A stretch of DNA of 64,000 nucleotides from Bacteroidales bacterium (lineage in GTDB: Bacteria; Bacteroidota; Bacteroidia; Bacteroidales; JAADJA01), in NCBI GenBank assembly GCA_021740645.1, contig JAIOZL010000017.1, positions 1 through 64,000 on the forward strand, in the 5' to 3' direction. This document shows positions 61,690 through 64,000 of this stretch, one piece after another (position 1 is the stretch's first letter; every line of letters begins with the position of its first letter). The translations under genes were made by a program, and so were the position numbers. Under the pieces are notes generated by a model that had not been told where the DNA came from, ran no database searches, and saw only the letters and a program-made list of their open reading frames with translations.

Positions 61690-62658
61690 ATGAATTTAAA
61701 AAAACCATCCATAATTTTTATGGGTACGGCATCTTTTGCAGTCCCCTCACTCGAAATTTTGATTAAGAATCAATATGAGATATTAGCTGTGGTTACAGCT
61801 CCTGATAAACCTTCCGGGAGGGGACAAAAACTCGGCATATCACCGATAAAAGAATTTGCACTAGGACATGGGATTGCTATTCTTCAACCAGAAAATCTTA
61901 AAGATGAAAGTTTTATATCAGGTTTAAAATCACTTAAACCTGACTTGCAAATTGTTGTCGCTTTCCGAATGTTACCAAAAAGTGTCTGGAATATACCAAG
62001 CTTAGGAACATTTAACCTTCATGCATCCTTATTGCCGCAATACCGGGGAGCTGCCCCTATTAATCATGTGCTGATCAATGGGGAAAGAGAAACAGGAGTG
62101 ACTACTTTTTTTATTGATGAAAAAATAGATACCGGGCAGATCATCCTTCAGGATAAGTTAACAATAGCTGAACACGAGAGCGCAGGAGAACTGCACGACC
62201 GTTTGATGAGCCTTGGTTCAAAATTGGTTCTTAAAACCGTGGAAATAATTAAAAAAGGTGAGTATACATTACAAAACCAGGCAAGTTTGGAAGCTATTTC
62301 TTTAAAAGTTGCCCCTAAAATTTTTAAAGAAGATTGTTTAATAAACTGGAACTCGGAGGTGCATAGAATTAAAAATCACATCCGGGGATTAAGTCCTTAT
62401 CCGGGGGCGTATACGCGTCTTGAGCTTAAATCAGGTAGTATTAAGTCGATAAAGGTTTTCGCCGCTGAAATTGATTTAAATAGCCCTTTAACTGGGAAAC
62501 ACGGATATTACTTAAGCGATGGTAAAAATAATATGAAAATTGAAGGAAAAGATGGTTGGGTTGCATTAACTCACCTTCAAATGGAAGGCAAAAAAGCCAT
62601 GCCGATAAAAGATTTTCTCCTGGGATTTGATCCTTCTGAAATTATAAAGGCTTTCTGA
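61690..62658 (+). CDS. fmt: Methionyl-tRNA formyltransferase
   Basis: The 322-residue enzyme formylates initiator Met-tRNA. It has IIFMGTASFAVP near the start, the NLHASLLPQYRGAAPINHVLINGERETGVT block with catalytic Asn-His-Asp set, and a C-terminal OB-fold region. The longer frame that starts at 61579 runs back into the TPR gene and a terminator, so ATG 61690 is chosen. It is followed by HU with a 203-bp gap. Confidence 0.96.
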   Translation: MNLKKPSIIFMGTASFAVPSLEILIKNQYEILAVVTAPDKPSGRGQKLGISPIKEFALGHGIAILQPENLKDESFISGLKSLKPDLQIVVAFRMLPKSVWNIPSLGTFNLHASLLPQYRGAAPINHVLINGERETGVTTFFIDEKIDTGQIILQDKLTIAEHESAGELHDRLMSLGSKLVLKTVEIIKKGEYTLQNQASLEAISLKVAPKIFKEDCLINWNSEVHRIKNHIRGLSPYPGAYTRLELKSGSIKSIKVFAAEIDLNSPLTGKHGYYLSDGKNNMKIEGKDGWVALTHLQMEGKKAMPIKDFLLGFDPSEIIKAF

Positions 62659-62747
62659 AAAAACATCAAATTAAGTTGGAAATATTTATATCTACATTAA
62701 TTACATACTTTTAAATTCCTTGCTAATAAAGGGTTTTAGGGATTGAG

Positions 62748-62779
62748 TTATTAACAAAAACGCTGAATTATTAACAAAA
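62748..62779. repeat. Direct repeats TTATTAACAAAA, 20 bp apart, upstream of HU
   Basis: Two identical 12-bp units begin at 62748 and 62768, two helical turns apart, and end 24 bp before the HU -33 box. The core TTATTAACA also occurs once at 614-622. They could be binding sites for a regulator; no protein is known. Confidence 0.4.
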
Positions 62780-62802
62780 TCAAGGGTTTTAGCGTTTCGA
62801 CC

Positions 62803-62832
62803 TTGACTTTTCCTAATAATAGCCTATATTTG
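62803..62832 (+). promoter_or_regulatory. HU promoter (TTG-N19-TATATTTG)
   Basis: TTG at 62803-62805 and TATATTTG at 62825-62832 are 19 bp apart, exactly matching the Bacteroidota consensus. The HU ATG at 62862 lies 29 bp downstream. Confidence 0.8.
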
Positions 62833-62861
62833 CAGCACATTAACCTTTAAAATTAATAACA

Positions 62862-63134
62862 ATGAACAAAGCAGAATTAATTGATGCAATTGCAGCTGAT
62901 GCTAACTTAACAAAAGCAGATGCCAAAAGAGCTTTAGATGCTTTTGTTGGCGCTACAGCTAAAGCCCTTAAAAAAGGTGACAGGGTTGCTCTCGTTGGAT
63001 TTGGATCATTCTCAGTAGCTAAAAGAGCTGCCAGAACTGGCCGTAATCCTCAAACTGGAAAAGAGATCAAAATTGCCGCTAAAAAAGTAGTTAAATTTAA
63101 GGCAGGTACCGAGTTATCAGATAACGTTAAGTAA
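62862..63134 (+). CDS. HU family DNA-binding protein
   Basis: The 90-residue nucleoid protein has the HU fold: N-terminal helices ([20 protein letters not shown]), the DNA-arm strand [21 protein letters not shown], the RNPQTGKEI loop and a KFKAGTELS-type C terminus. It bends and compacts DNA. It is highly expressed in most bacteria, matching its strong promoter. It ends in a terminator whose stem is shared with the end of the neighbouring mpg gene. Confidence 0.96.
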   Translation: MNKAELIDAIAADANLTKADAKRALDAFVGATAKALKKGDRVALVGFGSFSVAKRAARTGRNPQTGKEIKIAAKKVVKFKAGTELSDNVK

Positions 63135-63152
63135 AGTATCGGTATTAAAGAT

Positions 63153-63767
63153 TTAAACCTCCCAAATTTTGGGGGGTTTTTTTATGCCTTTCAAATTCGT
63201 AAGTAAAAACCGATAGGGGAGTCGGGCATCTTCTCCTGCATAATCCACCCCTATGCGGGGCCCTATTAATAGGTCATTATCCTCAACGTTTAATCCGATA
63301 TCCTCTACATAGATTTTCCCCTTTATTAAATCTTCCCCGTTCAACCCCACATGCAATCCCAGGGCCTTTGATGCTTTTCCCGGGCCGTCGCCGAACCCCT
63401 TTTCGCGGAATACTTTTCCAGTTCGCTTCTCCATTACATCTAATCCTGTCATGGGGTAAATTCCTCTCAATAACACCGCATGGGGCAAGCCCGCTTCCCC
63501 GGTAACGAAGTTGAATAGGTGATGAATACCATAGCACAAATAAATATAAGCCATACCTCCATTCCCGAACATAATTTCAGTTCTTGCTGTCCGCCGGTTA
63601 TTCCATGCATGAGATGCCCTGTCTATTGCTCCTGCGTAAGCCTCCGTTTCGATAATAACAGCTGAGGTAGTAAATCCATTTATTTTAGATACTATTAACT
63701 TTCCTATCAAATCTCTTGCAATTTGCACCACATCTTCGCGGGTATAAAAAGTTCGATCCAGCTTCAT
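63153..63767 (-). CDS. DNA-3-methyladenine glycosylase (Aag/MPG family)
   Basis: The 204-residue monofunctional glycosylase removes alkylated purines. It has the EDVVQIARDLIGKLIV start, the VIIETEAYAGAIDRASHA block with the catalytic Glu, and YLCYGIHHLFNFVTG. The length is normal. It is convergent with HU; its last codons overlap the HU terminator stem. ATG 63767 is in a proper position. Confidence 0.92.
   Translation of the reverse strand: MKLDRTFYTREDVVQIARDLIGKLIVSKINGFTTSAVIIETEAYAGAIDRASHAWNNRRTARTEIMFGNGGMAYIYLCYGIHHLFNFVTGEAGLPHAVLLRGIYPMTGLDVMEKRTGKVFREKGFGDGPGKASKALGLHVGLNGEDLIKGKIYVEDIGLNVEDNDLLIGPRIGVDYAGEDARLPYRFLLTNLKGIKKPPKIWEV
63155..63183 (+). terminator. HU terminator overlapping the mpg 3' end
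   Basis: Stem AACCTCCC (63156-63163) with GGGGGGTT (63171-63178), one T-G pair, 7-nt AT loop, followed by seven Ts. On the minus strand the same bases encode the final Pro-Pro-Lys-Ile-Trp-Glu-Val of mpg. Confidence 0.85.
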
Positions 63768-63784
63768 AAGTCAAAATCAATTGT

Positions 63785-63792
63785 TACTTTTG
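63785..63792 (+). promoter_or_regulatory. -7 box of the right-edge secreted protein gene
   Basis: TACTTTTG matches TAnnTTTG, 24 bp before the ATG at 63817. Confidence 0.4.
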
Positions 63793-63802
63793 GAAAATCG
63801 TA

Positions 63803-63810
63803 CAAATATA
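63803..63810 (-). promoter_or_regulatory. -7 box of the glycosylase gene
   Basis: The minus strand reads TATATTTG, 35 bp before the mpg ATG. It stands divergent to the plus-strand box at 63785-63792. Confidence 0.45.
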
Positions 63811-63816
63811 ATTTTA

Positions 63817-64000
63817 ATGGTTAAAAAAATATTCATCCTTGGCCTTTATCTGTTCTTTCTTTTTGAGGCATCTCAGGCAAAGGAGGTGACTCAAAATATG
63901 GCAAATACCATTGCACTCAATTTTATTCTGGCTACTTTTCCTGAGCTCAATATTACTAGAACAGAACAAATAATTGAATTGGGCGAAGAAGGACTTCCTC
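63817..64000 (+). CDS. Secreted protein N terminus (partial), possible protease propeptide
   Basis: The frame starts at ATG 63817 and is open to the window edge (61 codons). Residues 1-21 are a signal peptide (MVKKIFILGLYLFFLFEASQA). The start of the mature part (NMANTIALNFILATFPELNI, then IELGEEGLP) recalls the prodomain of secreted cysteine proteases of the C10 and gingipain types, but too little is visible to decide. It is divergent from the glycosylase gene. Confidence 0.35.
   Translation, partial: MVKKIFILGLYLFFLFEASQAKEVTQNMANTIALNFILATFPELNITRTEQIIELGEEGLP

Overview
This window looks like a chromosomal segment of a free-living, probably anaerobic or facultative member of the Bacteroidota, most likely Bacteroidales-like. 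The evidence is gene content and signals. Gene content includes a DabC-type Kor/Vor 2-oxoacid:ferredoxin oxidoreductase, PorT-like barrels, a GT3-GT35 glycogen fusion and a SpmA-SpmB fusion. Many genes carry Bacteroidota-type promoter boxes (TTG, about 19 bp, then TAnnTTTG) upstream. DNA is AT-rich. I saw no rRNA, tRNA, IS element, prophage or CRISPR array. About 46 protein genes are packed tightly.

Layout. 1-8.5 kb: a truncated TonB-C-like secreted protein, the SpmAB-like membrane protein, a SAM-hydrolase family gene and phoH transcribed divergently from a palindromic promoter, purC, then a sugar aminotransferase with a GT-C-like membrane protein. 8.5-16.4 kb: dxs and a complete sufBCDSE operon ending in a DUF59 maturation gene, all on the minus strand. 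16.6-21.2 kb: thiL, uvrC, a small outer-membrane barrel, and a pair encoding a haem c lipoprotein and a zinc-ribbon protein. 21.3-37.6 kb: a catabolic neighbourhood with ferredoxin oxidoreductase korDABC, an aminotransferase, a porin, a secreted C69 dipeptidase, a sodium:solute symporter with a two-subunit CoA-transferase, an AbgT-family transporter, a GH16-like pseudoenzyme and an ADP-forming acyl-CoA synthetase. Together these can take peptides or amino acids to 2-oxoacids, acyl-CoA and finally ATP plus reduced ferredoxin.

37.7-48.6 kb: a FakA-FakB-like fusion, a MscS-type channel co-directional with a giant 1725-residue transporter that carries an SLC12-like permease joined to a coiled region and an AAA/STAND-like ATPase, then a small membrane protein overlapping a six-PAS protein without a kinase. 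48.8-58.5 kb: a Tat-exported pirin, a secreted tricorn-type protease, a small secreted protein and the glycogen synthase/phosphorylase fusion. 58.9-64 kb: argS, a TPR membrane protein, fmt, HU with a textbook promoter, a 3-methyladenine glycosylase whose end overlaps the HU terminator, and the start of another secreted protein cut by the window edge.

The least explained items are the transporter-ATPase fusion (40369-45546), the repeat-bearing cytoplasmic GH16-like protein lacking catalytic glutamates (33716-35356) and the structured 491-bp gap before the glycogen gene.
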